Positions 26,288 through 35,417 of a stretch of DNA of 64,000 nucleotides are shown here, piece after piece. This DNA comes from Thiogranum sp963752745 (GTDB taxonomy: Bacteria > Pseudomonadota > Gammaproteobacteria > DSM-19610). Every line of letters starts with the position of its first letter. Position 1 is the stretch's first letter. The DNA is taken from assembly GCA_963752745.1 (NCBI GenBank), contig CAVWAK010000020.1:62001-126000 (forward strand), in the 5' to 3' direction. The notes under the pieces were generated by a model. The model saw nothing but the letters and a program-made list of their open reading frames with translations, searched no databases and was not told where the DNA came from. A program made the translations under genes and the position numbers.

Positions 26288-27526
26288 TCAGCCGCAGCCA
26301 CCCGACCTGGCCACCTTTTTTAGCAATTTAACCTTGGGGGTGTATTCGCGCCGTGGCGCATTATGCTCGTCCGGGCGGGAGGCTGCATGACGTGCGCCGA
26401 GAGCGAGTCTGAATGGATGCCGAAGACTACCATCCTTGACGGCCAGGCTGGCTGCACCGTGCCCGCCAACTTCGTCATCGGCAATACCATAGATATTCAG
26501 CCAGTGATTGATTCCGCCTTCGAGGATATAGGCGTTCGGTTTTGCCATGGCCATCAGGTGCTTCCAGGCTTTGGTTGACAGGATCTCATCATTGCTGACA
26601 AGCACGATCACGGCATTATCCGGCAGAAACCGAATTCGTTCGCGTTGTTCCGGCAGTGCTTCCAGTGACACACGTTCCGCATCCATCAGGTGAAACAGGT
26701 TCCAGTCCGACTCGTTGCGTACATCGTAAATAACCAGGTTGATATGCTCGTCATTCATCAAGTGGAGCAGTTCAGCCGGATCGATGTATACCATTCGCTG
26801 TTCCAATCTGTGTACATATTCTCCTGCAAGGAACTCCCACTTCCTTTCCAGGTCTGGCTGCTTGTAAAAAACAAGAAACCCGGAGACCAGTAACAAGATG
26901 AACAGGGCGGGCAAGCGAAGTTCAAGGGGGCTATGCTCTTCTTCTTTTCCGTACAGCGCCTTGCTGATCAGGCCGAAAGCCCAGAACATGATCAGTGCCA
27001 TGAGTGTCAGGAGAAAGACCACCAGACCGGTATCCAGACCCAGCAACTCGGGCAAGGTAAAACGTCCCATGTAGCCTGAATTCCAGAAGCTGTTAAAGGT
27101 GGCAACCGTTTCCCCGAAAGCGAGAACGCCGGCAATCACACCAAGCACAAAAAATATACCATCCACTTTCAATGTAGCCATACTGACCAGGGAAGTACCC
27201 GGACAGTAGCCGCCGACAATAAAACCAACACCCATGATGAGGCCGCCAACGATACCAGGCCACAGGTAGGTCGGATTGACCCAAACCTCATCGTAGTCAA
27301 GTATTCCCAGTGCCGTGGACAGAAAAAGCAGTATCATGGCCACGATAATGGCCGTGAACATCACTTTCAGGACTCTCAGATCACGAAAGTAAAACTGGGC
27401 TGCAAGCCGGCGCGAATCGCCGAACCCGGCGGACTCAAGAATAAAACCGAAGGCAAAACCGATAGCAAGATAGACCAGGTAGGATCCCGGAATTCCAAGC
27501 AGGGTGGCAAGATCAAAAGGGGCCAC
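26288..27526 (-). CDS. YeeE/YedE permease fused to a degenerate rhodanese domain
   Basis: 412 residues from a GTG at 27526 with GGAG nine bases upstream; a TTG at 27532 is also in frame. Residues 1-240 have about seven membrane segments and the family motif GGYCPGTSLVSMATLK. Residues 250-345 are a rhodanese-like domain (VIYDVRNESDWNLFHLMDA, EGGINHWLNIYG). The position of the catalytic Cys reads VIVLVSNDEILS, so it is Ser; sulfur transfer by a persulfide is not expected. The C-terminal tail ends in SGGCG. Likely transports a sulfur anion such as thiosulfate. Follows its partner directly. Confidence 0.85.
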   Translation of the reverse strand: MAPFDLATLLGIPGSYLVYLAIGFAFGFILESAGFGDSRRLAAQFYFRDLRVLKVMFTAIIVAMILLFLSTALGILDYDEVWVNPTYLWPGIVGGLIMGVGFIVGGYCPGTSLVSMATLKVDGIFFVLGVIAGVLAFGETVATFNSFWNSGYMGRFTLPELLGLDTGLVVFLLTLMALIMFWAFGLISKALYGKEEEHSPLELRLPALFILLLVSGFLVFYKQPDLERKWEFLAGEYVHRLEQRMVYIDPAELLHLMNDEHINLVIYDVRNESDWNLFHLMDAERVSLEALPEQRERIRFLPDNAVIVLVSNDEILSTKAWKHLMAMAKPNAYILEGGINHWLNIYGIADDEVGGHGAASLAVKDGSLRHPFRLALGARHAASRPDEHNAPRREYTPKVKLLKKVARSGGCG

Positions 27527-27532
27527 GATCAA

Positions 27533-28063
27533 TTACTCCGGCTGCCACAGGCGCCTGACAAACCAGGCCAGGCCATAACCACCGGCAAACACTGCCAACA
27601 TGAATGCCCAGCTCCCGACCGATAGTACCGCACCACCGCTCAGCGCCTGCCCCGAAGTGCAACCGCGCGCCAGCCGTGCACCATAGCCCATCAATACACC
27701 CCCGAGAAAGGCATAACCCCATCGTGACCTGGCACTAATCTGTGGCCCATGAAAAGTCTGTACCCTGACGCGTCTGCGTAACAGACCCGAAACGAAACCA
27801 CCGATGAGAACTCCTGCCACCTCCCAGACAATCCAGTGATCCAGAGGATCACGGTCGCCACCGGCCATCTGCGCAATATACGGCACGCTGTCCACATGCT
27901 CGGGCATCACCAGGTCCTGCACGGCAACAGCAATGCGGTTCACTCCACCGGATGATCCCAGTCCATGGCCAGTAACAAAGAAGGAAAGAAACAGCAGCAC
28001 GCCGAGAAGTGCCCCCGATACATAGGGATTCCAGTATTTTATTCTGTCTGTAGTCTGCTTCAT
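27533..28063 (-). CDS. YeeE/YedE family permease subunit
   Basis: 176 residues, about four membrane helices. YGARLARGCTSGQALSGGA carries the conserved Cys of the family, which in thiosulfate transporter TsuA relays the substrate. The gene ends where the permease-rhodanese gene starts, so the two halves probably act as one transporter. It follows the 15-haem cytochrome gene by four bases and is part of the same operon. Substrate inferred only: thiosulfate or another reduced sulfur species. Confidence 0.86.
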   Translation of the reverse strand: MKQTTDRIKYWNPYVSGALLGVLLFLSFFVTGHGLGSSGGVNRIAVAVQDLVMPEHVDSVPYIAQMAGGDRDPLDHWIVWEVAGVLIGGFVSGLLRRRVRVQTFHGPQISARSRWGYAFLGGVLMGYGARLARGCTSGQALSGGAVLSVGSWAFMLAVFAGGYGLAWFVRRLWQPE

Positions 28064-28067
28064 CTAT

Positions 28068-31055
28068 TCACTCCGTATTTTCTCTGCTTGTACGGATCCT
28101 GTACGACTGTGCCACATCATGGTCAGGCACAAATTGCAGTGCACCGTTGCTGTTTTTCAGGAATTCACCATCCAGCACGATATCCGTGGTATCTGTTACC
28201 AGAGACGGTTCCATGTTGTCCGGCTGGTATGGCGACAGAGGAAAAGCAGGCACTCCCTCTTTCTCTTTGCTGTGACAACGTGCGCAATCCCGGTTGACCC
28301 GATTACCGTGACGGACATTGTGGTGAATGTGGTAGGCCCGAATCTCACCCCTGATTACGGGATTTTTCACTCCGTTACCTCGCAGGCGATCCTTGATCAG
28401 GACAACTTTCGAATAGTCATCAAGGCGCAGTTCATCTGCCTCCAGCTTTCTGTTCCGGTTCGCATCAAAAGTCTGCATGATTTCTTCGGCGTAACCCTCA
28501 TCGCCGAGCCAGGCATGGGCAAGGATATCGGCTGCAATCTCTTCTCCATTGCCCTGATCTACCCAAAACCACCGTGTAACCAGATTGTAGGGAAACACCT
28601 GTTGTTCGCCATGAATATCAGTGCCCACCCGTAACAGCGGTTTGTAGCCACGGATGTAAGCCGTGCCTGCATCCTGTACATCACCGTCGACTCCACGGTA
28701 ACTTGGCTGCGGTGTACCATCCGGCCGTACCACCGTTGCGTCAATGGATTGCTGGGCCGCCATTTGCAGTTCCGGTACGTGACAGGATTCACAGGCAACC
28801 GCCTTGAAGTGTTTATCCTTTTCCGGCAGCCAGGCATGGGTTCCTGTCAGGCTGTGGCAGCTCTCACAACGGCGCCGGCTGCCGTCGGTGGAGGCCACAC
28901 TGGTGACAGCAACCTCGCCCGCCAGACGCTCTGGCCGGCCCCGGGAATAGTGGCAGTCACCGCAGGACACCAGGCGCTCAGCATGCACGTCCCAGGGCAT
29001 ATCGAGCTGATCCTTGGCTTCCAGGTTCATGCCCGACTGGCTTACCAGCTGAGGAGAGAACACCTGGCCTGTCTTTTCCGTGGTCCATTCCTCGCCTTTT
29101 CCAAGCCGGACCAGAAGAGGGCCGGAACCGTTGTGTACTTTGCCGTGACAAGCTCCACAGTTGGCTTCGGAAACCGGATGCAGCTGCAGTTCGACCTCAC
29201 CATCCTCAGCCACTTCCTGCCTGTTCCATTCGTAGCCTTCAGCAGTCTTTTCTACCAGGCCGGTGCCCGCCAGTGTCGCGGTTACCGACCACTCGGGCTC
29301 ACCGGACTGAATGGCTTCAAGCCTGCTTGCATGATCCGGTTGCAGAATGTGACAGAGGAAACAGTTCATCTGCTCATCGTCATGCACAGGAATACGCGGA
29401 CCATCCGTCATAAGCTGTCTGCGTTCGACAGGTAGTTTTTCATCCTGCACGCTGGTGTGGTAACCATGGGCGTCGAGAAAATCCTGTTCCTCGAGTTCGT
29501 GACACATGCCACAGGTTTCCGTCACTGACAAAGGTTCGCCTGACTGGGTGACCGGCTCGCCGTTTGCATCCATCAGGTACACGGGGTCGTGCTCCGGAAC
29601 GTGGTGCTGCAACGGGTCACCGGGATAGCCCAGGGCATTCCAGTCAATTCGACCCTGTTCCCCGTGGCAGTCCCTGCACCGCAGCGCCTGTTCCACCCGG
29701 GTGACCATGTGAGACAAGGGGAAGTACATCTCGGTGGGGGCAAAATCGTACGCTCCGCTATAGGGCAGGCCTGTCACTTGTGAGCCCAGTTTGAGCGCTG
29801 CAGGCCAGTCAAACCTGTTCCAGAAGCCGAGGTCACCATGGACATTGGGGACGAGAAGATAACTGTTTAGGGTATCGTAAGGCTGTTTTCCACGGTGCAC
29901 CTTGAAAGGCCATATTTTTGCCTCCGGGTCATCACGATCCCCTAGTGGATGGTTAATAGCTGTCGGTCTCGAAGGGTCAATGCGATCGCCAACGATATAG
30001 CGTGACGAGGTCTGGTTATACCAGTAGTACTCCGGCTGTTTTTTCCTCGACCAGGTGAAGCGGCCCTTGATCTTCATATATACATGTTCGTCGGTGATGT
30101 CGAGATCCTGGCCCGCTTCCGACCAGTCCCAGCTGGTCTTGGTCCCGGTGTCGGCACCCATGTGTGGAACATGGCAGGACTGGCAGGCCAGACGACCAGT
30201 GTGAGCATTAAGCCTGATGTCCTCATGTGGTTTATCTACATGACAATCAGTACATTCCAGAAAGTTTTCGCGATCCACGCTCACTGCCATTGAACGTCCC
30301 CGAATACGGTGCTGTTCAGCTTGATGACAGTCGATACACTGCATATCGTATTTGCCCATGTGAATGTCGATGCGCTCACTGGGGAAAAGCAGCGTTTCGT
30401 CCATATCGCCGTGCTTAACGGCGTTTCCACCCCCGCCCTGGAAGTGGCAACCGCCACAGTTCCTGCGTCGCGGCAATCCAACGCTACGAGCTGCTTCCAG
30501 AAGATCCACGGATTCATCCGGAAGCCCTGCTCCCTGGTGTTTCTTGAAGTAGGTGCCGCTGTTGTCATGGCAGACCAGGCAATCGACACGTGTCTCATCG
30601 CTGAAATCAAAATTCTCGTCTTGCCACCCGTAGCCGATGTGACAGCTGGTACAGGCCGGCCAGTTGGACTGAATACCGATACAGAAATTGTTGATGACAT
30701 TGCGCTTTCCGATGCGCAGGGGATTATCATGTCCCGGCACCATAACTTCCTGACCCTGCCAGTTCCAGTGAGCTGTCTTCATAACCTCACGTGCCGAATC
30801 CTCATGGCACTTGAGACAGGCACGTGTGACCGCCGGGCCATCCGTAAACGGTTTATGGAAGAAACTGCTGTGATCGGTGAGTCCGGCATGCCTGTTCAAC
30901 CCTTGCCTGGCATTACCGCGGTCAGCCGTGTCTGGTTCACTGGTACACGACAGACTGGTGGCAACAGCTACCAGTATAACGATAAACGAAAGCAGCTTGC
31001 GCACGTAAGCCAGACAAGAAGCAAGAGTCCTGTCAGTACTACTGTGTGTATCCAC
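28068..31055 (-). CDS. 15-haem outer-surface lipoprotein: octahaem tetrathionate reductase-like domain fused to a heptahaem domain
   Basis: 995 residues, GTG start overlapping the preceding stop. Lipobox SLSC with lipidated Cys37. Fifteen CxxCH motifs. Residues 70-480 hold eight and follow octahaem tetrathionate reductase (OTR) closely: IGKRNVINNFCIGIQSN, CTSCHIGYGW, DFSDETRVDCLVCHD and CHFQGGGGNAVKHGD. In Shewanella OTR the second haem has a lysine ligand and is the catalytic site. Residues 510-960 hold seven more haems and an EF-hand-like loop (DANRNRKLEADE). Located beside MtrA/MtrB-like genes, it probably sits at the outer face, in the place of MtrC. Substrate may be tetrathionate or another S or N oxyanion. 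Confidence 0.87.
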   Translation of the reverse strand: MDTHSSTDRTLASCLAYVRKLLSFIVILVAVATSLSCTSEPDTADRGNARQGLNRHAGLTDHSSFFHKPFTDGPAVTRACLKCHEDSAREVMKTAHWNWQGQEVMVPGHDNPLRIGKRNVINNFCIGIQSNWPACTSCHIGYGWQDENFDFSDETRVDCLVCHDNSGTYFKKHQGAGLPDESVDLLEAARSVGLPRRRNCGGCHFQGGGGNAVKHGDMDETLLFPSERIDIHMGKYDMQCIDCHQAEQHRIRGRSMAVSVDRENFLECTDCHVDKPHEDIRLNAHTGRLACQSCHVPHMGADTGTKTSWDWSEAGQDLDITDEHVYMKIKGRFTWSRKKQPEYYWYNQTSSRYIVGDRIDPSRPTAINHPLGDRDDPEAKIWPFKVHRGKQPYDTLNSYLLVPNVHGDLGFWNRFDWPAALKLGSQVTGLPYSGAYDFAPTEMYFPLSHMVTRVEQALRCRDCHGEQGRIDWNALGYPGDPLQHHVPEHDPVYLMDANGEPVTQSGEPLSVTETCGMCHELEEQDFLDAHGYHTSVQDEKLPVERRQLMTDGPRIPVHDDEQMNCFLCHILQPDHASRLEAIQSGEPEWSVTATLAGTGLVEKTAEGYEWNRQEVAEDGEVELQLHPVSEANCGACHGKVHNGSGPLLVRLGKGEEWTTEKTGQVFSPQLVSQSGMNLEAKDQLDMPWDVHAERLVSCGDCHYSRGRPERLAGEVAVTSVASTDGSRRRCESCHSLTGTHAWLPEKDKHFKAVACESCHVPELQMAAQQSIDATVVRPDGTPQPSYRGVDGDVQDAGTAYIRGYKPLLRVGTDIHGEQQVFPYNLVTRWFWVDQGNGEEIAADILAHAWLGDEGYAEEIMQTFDANRNRKLEADELRLDDYSKVVLIKDRLRGNGVKNPVIRGEIRAYHIHHNVRHGNRVNRDCARCHSKEKEGVPAFPLSPYQPDNMEPSLVTDTTDIVLDGEFLKNSNGALQFVPDHDVAQSYRIRTSRENTE

Positions 31056-33193
31056 TACTGAAACCGGTAGAAAAGCGATGCGGTAACCACGTCTACTGAA
31101 TAATCCTGGTTATCCTCACCCAGCAGGAGGACATCCGGTGCACTGGTCGGACCAATACCATCAAGCGCCCAGTTGTCGCCATCATATTTCTGATACCAGT
31201 AGCTCAGCTTGAGGGCGAGCGCCTCACTGTAGTTATAACGCGCAAAGATTTTGATGCTGTTCAGGGTCGTTTCGAGATCCGGATACTGGCCAAGATTTGC
31301 CGCTGATGAAACCGTGGGATCTGCATCCAGATCAATTTCACCGGTTGATTTACTGAACACGTAATCCATGCCCAGGTCCAGCTTGCCGCCAATCTGCTTC
31401 ACCTCGCCGCCGACACCCAGCGTAATAAACCTGTCCTCTAGTTCTGCAAACCAGTCAGGTGTCGGCAATCCCGACTCGCTACCCGCCTGGTCTGATTTTA
31501 TCTTTTCATAGGTATAGTAGGCCCGCGTGCTGATGTTTGGTCGGGGCACGTAGGAAATATCCCAGGTATAGCCCGGTGTCTTTGATTCTGTCAGACCGAT
31601 GGAGGTGTCATTGTATTTATCCCTGCTGTAGTCGACACTAAAGCCGAGCGTGATTGCCTGGTAAGGCATATACGAAAGTCGCATACCGACCTGGTCGCGA
31701 TCCCGGTCCGCCAGATAGTAGTAACGGAGATCGGGATTCTCCGAATCAATACTGGCATCGGGCATATTACTGTAATCGGACACATCGCGGCTGGAATGCT
31801 CAGCGTGGAGATCCGCTTCCAGCTCGGTATTCGGAGACAGCTTCAGTCTCACGCCATAGTTGTATTCATCGGTATCGTTTGCCGTGGTGTTATCATACTC
31901 CCTCCGCATCGGCATTGAAACCCAGCCTGCCGGCCAAGCGAAATCATCCGGTTGGCACGGTAATTGGCATCTAGTTCGGCCTTGTGGCGCCTGTAACTGA
32001 GGGGCCTGTTGGTCGCCGCTTCAACAGCAGGTGTTGCCGAATCTGCGATAAAGTAGTTGTACGTATCAGACGGGGTATCGTTATCACGCTCGTGATAACG
32101 ATATGCGGCTTTCAGTCGCAACTTCGGCAAGGGCCGGGAAGCAAGATCGATCCGCGCAGTTGTCAACCAGACCTCGCCGTCCAGAGAGCTTCTTGGCAAG
32201 GACGAATTCAGGCCGGGAGCCACCGTCGCGTACGGCTGAAAATTCCAGTCCTGGGTCATACGTCCGACGGAGAGCACACCTGTCAAACGGCTGTTGCAGG
32301 GAAGCTGATAGCCGCCCGTTGCGGTCAACTGATGAAACTGGTTTCTCGGTGCCTGAGCAAGACTTCCAAATCGTGTGGTATCGAATGGATCCTGCCAGTT
32401 CAGTGAGCGGTCCTGATTGTCGAACAGAGACATGTGATACGCAAATTTCAACTGCGTTTTATCTTTAACATAGCCCAGAGACAGGTCGACGTTGTCGGTC
32501 ACATAATCTATTGACCCGGGCAGGATGGCCGCCGTAGTAGTGCTGGTAAATCCCGGAAAGGTTCCACCCATAGCACCACCGGTTGCATTAACACCCTCTT
32601 TCGTTTCATGCTGATAGGCGACGTTGAAATCCCAGTTCCTGAACCCGCGGGGAATGAACGACGCACCGACACCAAAGCGCTTTGCGCTCGGTATCTCTGT
32701 CAAGCTGTTTTAGATTTGCATCCAGGTTGGTATTAATATCAAAACCAGCCGGCAAGGTGAGGTTAGAGCCGCCAACGCCGGAAAACGGGGTAACACCGGT
32801 ATCGTTGACGAAATTCGGCAGTTCCTGGTATTCAATATAGTATTCCTGGCTGCCCTGCTTGCCTCCTTCAGCACGCAGATATCTTGAATCCAGTCCCAGG
32901 TTAATACCCCTGATGCGCCAGTTGAGGCCGTCCTCGCGGTAGCTCTGTGCTTTTATATCACCAATAAAATAAGGCCCGTCATCATTCATGCCGGAGTATC
33001 GACCAAACCTGTATGAGTCATCCGATACATAGCCAACCCCGATTTCAACCTCACTGACAACCGGCTCGGGCAACGGGGTTTCGGCAGCAAACAGCGCAGT
33101 GTTAAACAGACAACCGAGTGTTACAGCAACCGTCTCACCGACGGGACTCCTTGCCTGGCTGCTTCTTTGTATAAGGGAATTCCGCTGCCGCAT
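31055..33193 (-). pseudogene. MtrB/PioB-type outer-membrane barrel, interrupted by frameshifts
   Basis: Three frames join into one protein of about 711 residues, the usual MtrB length. The N-terminal part has EVEIGVGYVSDDSYRFGRYS and NDDGPYFIGDI, diagnostic of decahaem-associated barrels; the C-terminus ends in SLFYRFQ, a barrel signature. Frameshifts lie near 32680, 31933 and 31900, each an extra base; removing one base at each gives a continuous frame (ERKRFGVGASF at the first). MtrB sheaths the decahaem protein through the outer membrane. Flanked by mtrA-like and the 15-haem gene. It may be intact in the living cell if these are sequencing errors. Confidence 0.82.
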
Positions 33194-33196
33194 GGT

Positions 33197-34174
33197 TTAC
33201 CTCATCAGCGCCGCACCCGAAGGATGGTTGGAACCATGGACCTGTGAATGACAGTTCATACACCCTTCGCCCAGGACGAAACGTGATCGACGATTGGTAT
33301 CACTGAAATCGAAATCAAAGAATCTGCGCACGTGCCGCTGGCCCTCAATCCGAACGTCCTGGTGGCATTGCTGGCACAGAAACGGAGGGCTTTTGGTTAA
33401 CAGTGCTGCATGATTGGATCCATGTACGCGGTGGCACAAACTGCAGTCTTCACTGACCGGGTAATGCTCCCACAAGAACGGACCGCGAATCTCTGCGTGA
33501 CAGCGGTAGCAATTCTCGTTCACGCTAAGCTCCTTCAGGCTGGTGGGCCCGGCGGATCCATGCGCATTGTGGCAATCTGTGCAGACCACATTCCCTTCCC
33601 GGATGGGGTGCGTGGAGGCACGATAGATGTCCGCCCGGATTGCGTGATGGCATTTTACACAGACTTCTGACTGTGTCGCCCGGTCGAGTTCCAGATGGGG
33701 TCTGTGTATCTTGTGGCAACTGGTACAGGCCAGCGTATCCGCAGCGTGCATACTCGTTTGCCAATGCATGAGCGCCCCGCCCTGGTGGCACTGCAGGCAC
33801 ACACGGTTCTCTGTCTCCCGGGATTCTGCACTCAGACCCGCGAAGGAAATCAGTCCCCCCGCTTCCTCACCTTCCGATACGATTTCCAGATGCCTGTCGC
33901 CAGGTCCATGACAGGATTCGCAGCCACGGGCAGCCATGGGTGTGCGTTGGTCGGCTGACTGCCCATGCTTTTCCTGCTCTAGCTGTTCCACGTACTGTTC
34001 ATGGCAATCGGCGCAGCTTTCTGTCCCGATGTAGACACCCTGTGGCGGAAATATCTGTTCCGGATTTTCAGCCTTTACTGCATCAATATCCGCAGCCAAC
34101 GCCTGCACCTGTACCGCACAAGCCAGCATAAAAACTGTAACCAGTGCGCGACAACACCGATACAGCCTATTCAT
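33197..34174 (-). CDS. MtrA/DmsE-family periplasmic decahaem cytochrome c
   Basis: 325 residues with a signal peptide (LVTVFMLACAVQVQALA). Ten CxxCH motifs in order: CADCH, CESCH, CLQCH, CTSCH, CVKCH, CTDCH, CYRCH, CSLCH, CQQCH, CMNCH. Length and the closing segment CMNCHSQVHGSNHPSG match MtrA/PioA/DmsE. Known role: electron wire inserted in the MtrB barrel. AAGGAC lies before the ATG. The next gene starts three bases after the stop. Intact, unlike its barrel partner. Confidence 0.93.
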   Translation of the reverse strand: MNRLYRCCRALVTVFMLACAVQVQALAADIDAVKAENPEQIFPPQGVYIGTESCADCHEQYVEQLEQEKHGQSADQRTPMAARGCESCHGPGDRHLEIVSEGEEAGGLISFAGLSAESRETENRVCLQCHQGGALMHWQTSMHAADTLACTSCHKIHRPHLELDRATQSEVCVKCHHAIRADIYRASTHPIREGNVVCTDCHNAHGSAGPTSLKELSVNENCYRCHAEIRGPFLWEHYPVSEDCSLCHRVHGSNHAALLTKSPPFLCQQCHQDVRIEGQRHVRRFFDFDFSDTNRRSRFVLGEGCMNCHSQVHGSNHPSGAALMR

Positions 34175-34458
34175 TCCAATGTCCTTTAATGACCCGACCT
34201 AAAAAATATCTCGCTGCCGCCCAGCCACCAGCGCACGATTTTTTGATTGTTCCGACTAGCGGGTCAGTCATGACAGGTATCTTCTTAATCTTGTTACGCG
34301 GTTATCAGCTTTATTGCAGTGCTGATATTTTATCGCTGAGCCACACTCAGCATTGCTCTTGATGCCATCGTACCCAATGCAGCCCAATCCGTACATGGAG
34401 AGTAACAAATTTCTTCCGGGCGGTCCGAATACAGAAATTTGCGAACACAGCCGGCAGC
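34175..34458. other. Intergenic region upstream of the decahaem gene
   Basis: 284 bases. On the minus strand it holds the end of the Gly/His-rich gene and the likely promoter of the mtrA-like operon. A perfect GCTGAG-CTCAGC dyad with a five-base loop lies around 34335-34352, but no T-run follows it on the minus strand, so it is not a standard terminator; it could be an operator. No gene seen. Confidence 0.4.
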
Positions 34459-35292
34459 TCAGTGACCGGGCACATCGCCGTGCCCCGCAAGAATTGCCTC
34501 GCGAACGACCTCGGCCTTGATGGCCAAAGTAGCTCGATCGCCGGCATTCATTTCGATCAGGCCCAGGATTGTGTTGACCGCGTCCACTGTCTCTTCACTG
34601 ACAGGTATGGTTTTGTCCGCAGCCGAACCCAGAAAGATCGCGGCGAGATCCAGTTGACTGGCCGGCTCTACATTCGGCAGCTGGGTAACACCGAAAGTCA
34701 TGATGTCCTTGTATAGTGCCAGATTCTGTAACGGTGAATCGAAACGCTCAATTTCAAAAAACCGGGTCTCCAGTAATGATGCAGCCTGTTCAGCACTGAG
34801 ACTGTAGAGCGTCGACATTTTTTCGTTATGGTTTGCAAGAGCCTCTTGCTCGGCACGTGCCAGGACGTGGCCCGGGGCCCGTGCAACGTTCAGCCGGCCC
34901 AGCTCGATTTCCGGAATGCCTTCACGCGCCCAGGGTTTGCCCCCGCCTCGCAGCACCCGGTCTTCCACGGTTTTACCGCCGCGGACAGCATCGTGGGAAT
35001 CCGACCGACCGCGTCCCTTGCCTTTCTGACCTCCACTGTGACCTTCATGACCGTCATCGTCATGGCCTGAGTGGCCTCCTTCGCTATGTCCGCCGCCACG
35101 GCCAGCACCTCCGCCTCCGTCGGTATGGCTGGAATGACCACCTTCCTCGGCATGCGCATCAGCGATAAAACCAAAACCGGTTACCTTGCCCGGTTGGGTG
35201 TCAACAAAGCAGAAAACAAGCGATAGTGAAACAAACAACGCGCCAGCAATTGCAAGACACCTGGAAAAACGAACCCATGGATGTGAATTCAT
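34459..35292 (-). CDS. Exported Gly/His-rich protein, unknown family (paralog A)
   Basis: 277 residues from the ATG at 35292, which has GAGGAG eight bases upstream. A signal peptide (LAIAGALFVSLSLVFCF) is followed by a low-complexity Gly/His/Asp stretch, residues 50-105. A helical C-terminal part shares with its neighbour EIELGRLNVARAP, SPLQNLALYKDIMT and AAIFLGSAADKT. I do not recognise the family. Position before the mtrA-like gene suggests a role with the electron conduit, for example metal binding by the His-rich stretch, but this is inference. Confidence 0.75.
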   Translation of the reverse strand: MNSHPWVRFSRCLAIAGALFVSLSLVFCFVDTQPGKVTGFGFIADAHAEEGGHSSHTDGGGGAGRGGGHSEGGHSGHDDDGHEGHSGGQKGKGRGRSDSHDAVRGGKTVEDRVLRGGGKPWAREGIPEIELGRLNVARAPGHVLARAEQEALANHNEKMSTLYSLSAEQAASLLETRFFEIERFDSPLQNLALYKDIMTFGVTQLPNVEPASQLDLAAIFLGSAADKTIPVSEETVDAVNTILGLIEMNAGDRATLAIKAEVVREAILAGHGDVPGH

Positions 35293-35417
35293 AACGGTCA
35301 CTCCTCAATGCAAGCCCGCACCCGCAACATCATTGCTACACCACAGTACCGAGCAGCCCTGGAAAGGAGGGAGGAACAACCCAACCCCCTTTCCTTCTTC
35401 ACCCTGCTGCTGGCACC

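Noticed and set aside
28749..29435. Plus-strand frame of 228 codons over the 15-haem gene
   Set aside because: It is antisense to clear CxxCH-encoding sequence and has no motif.
34335..34352. GCTGAG-CTCAGC hairpin as terminator
   Set aside because: No run of T follows on the strand being transcribed.
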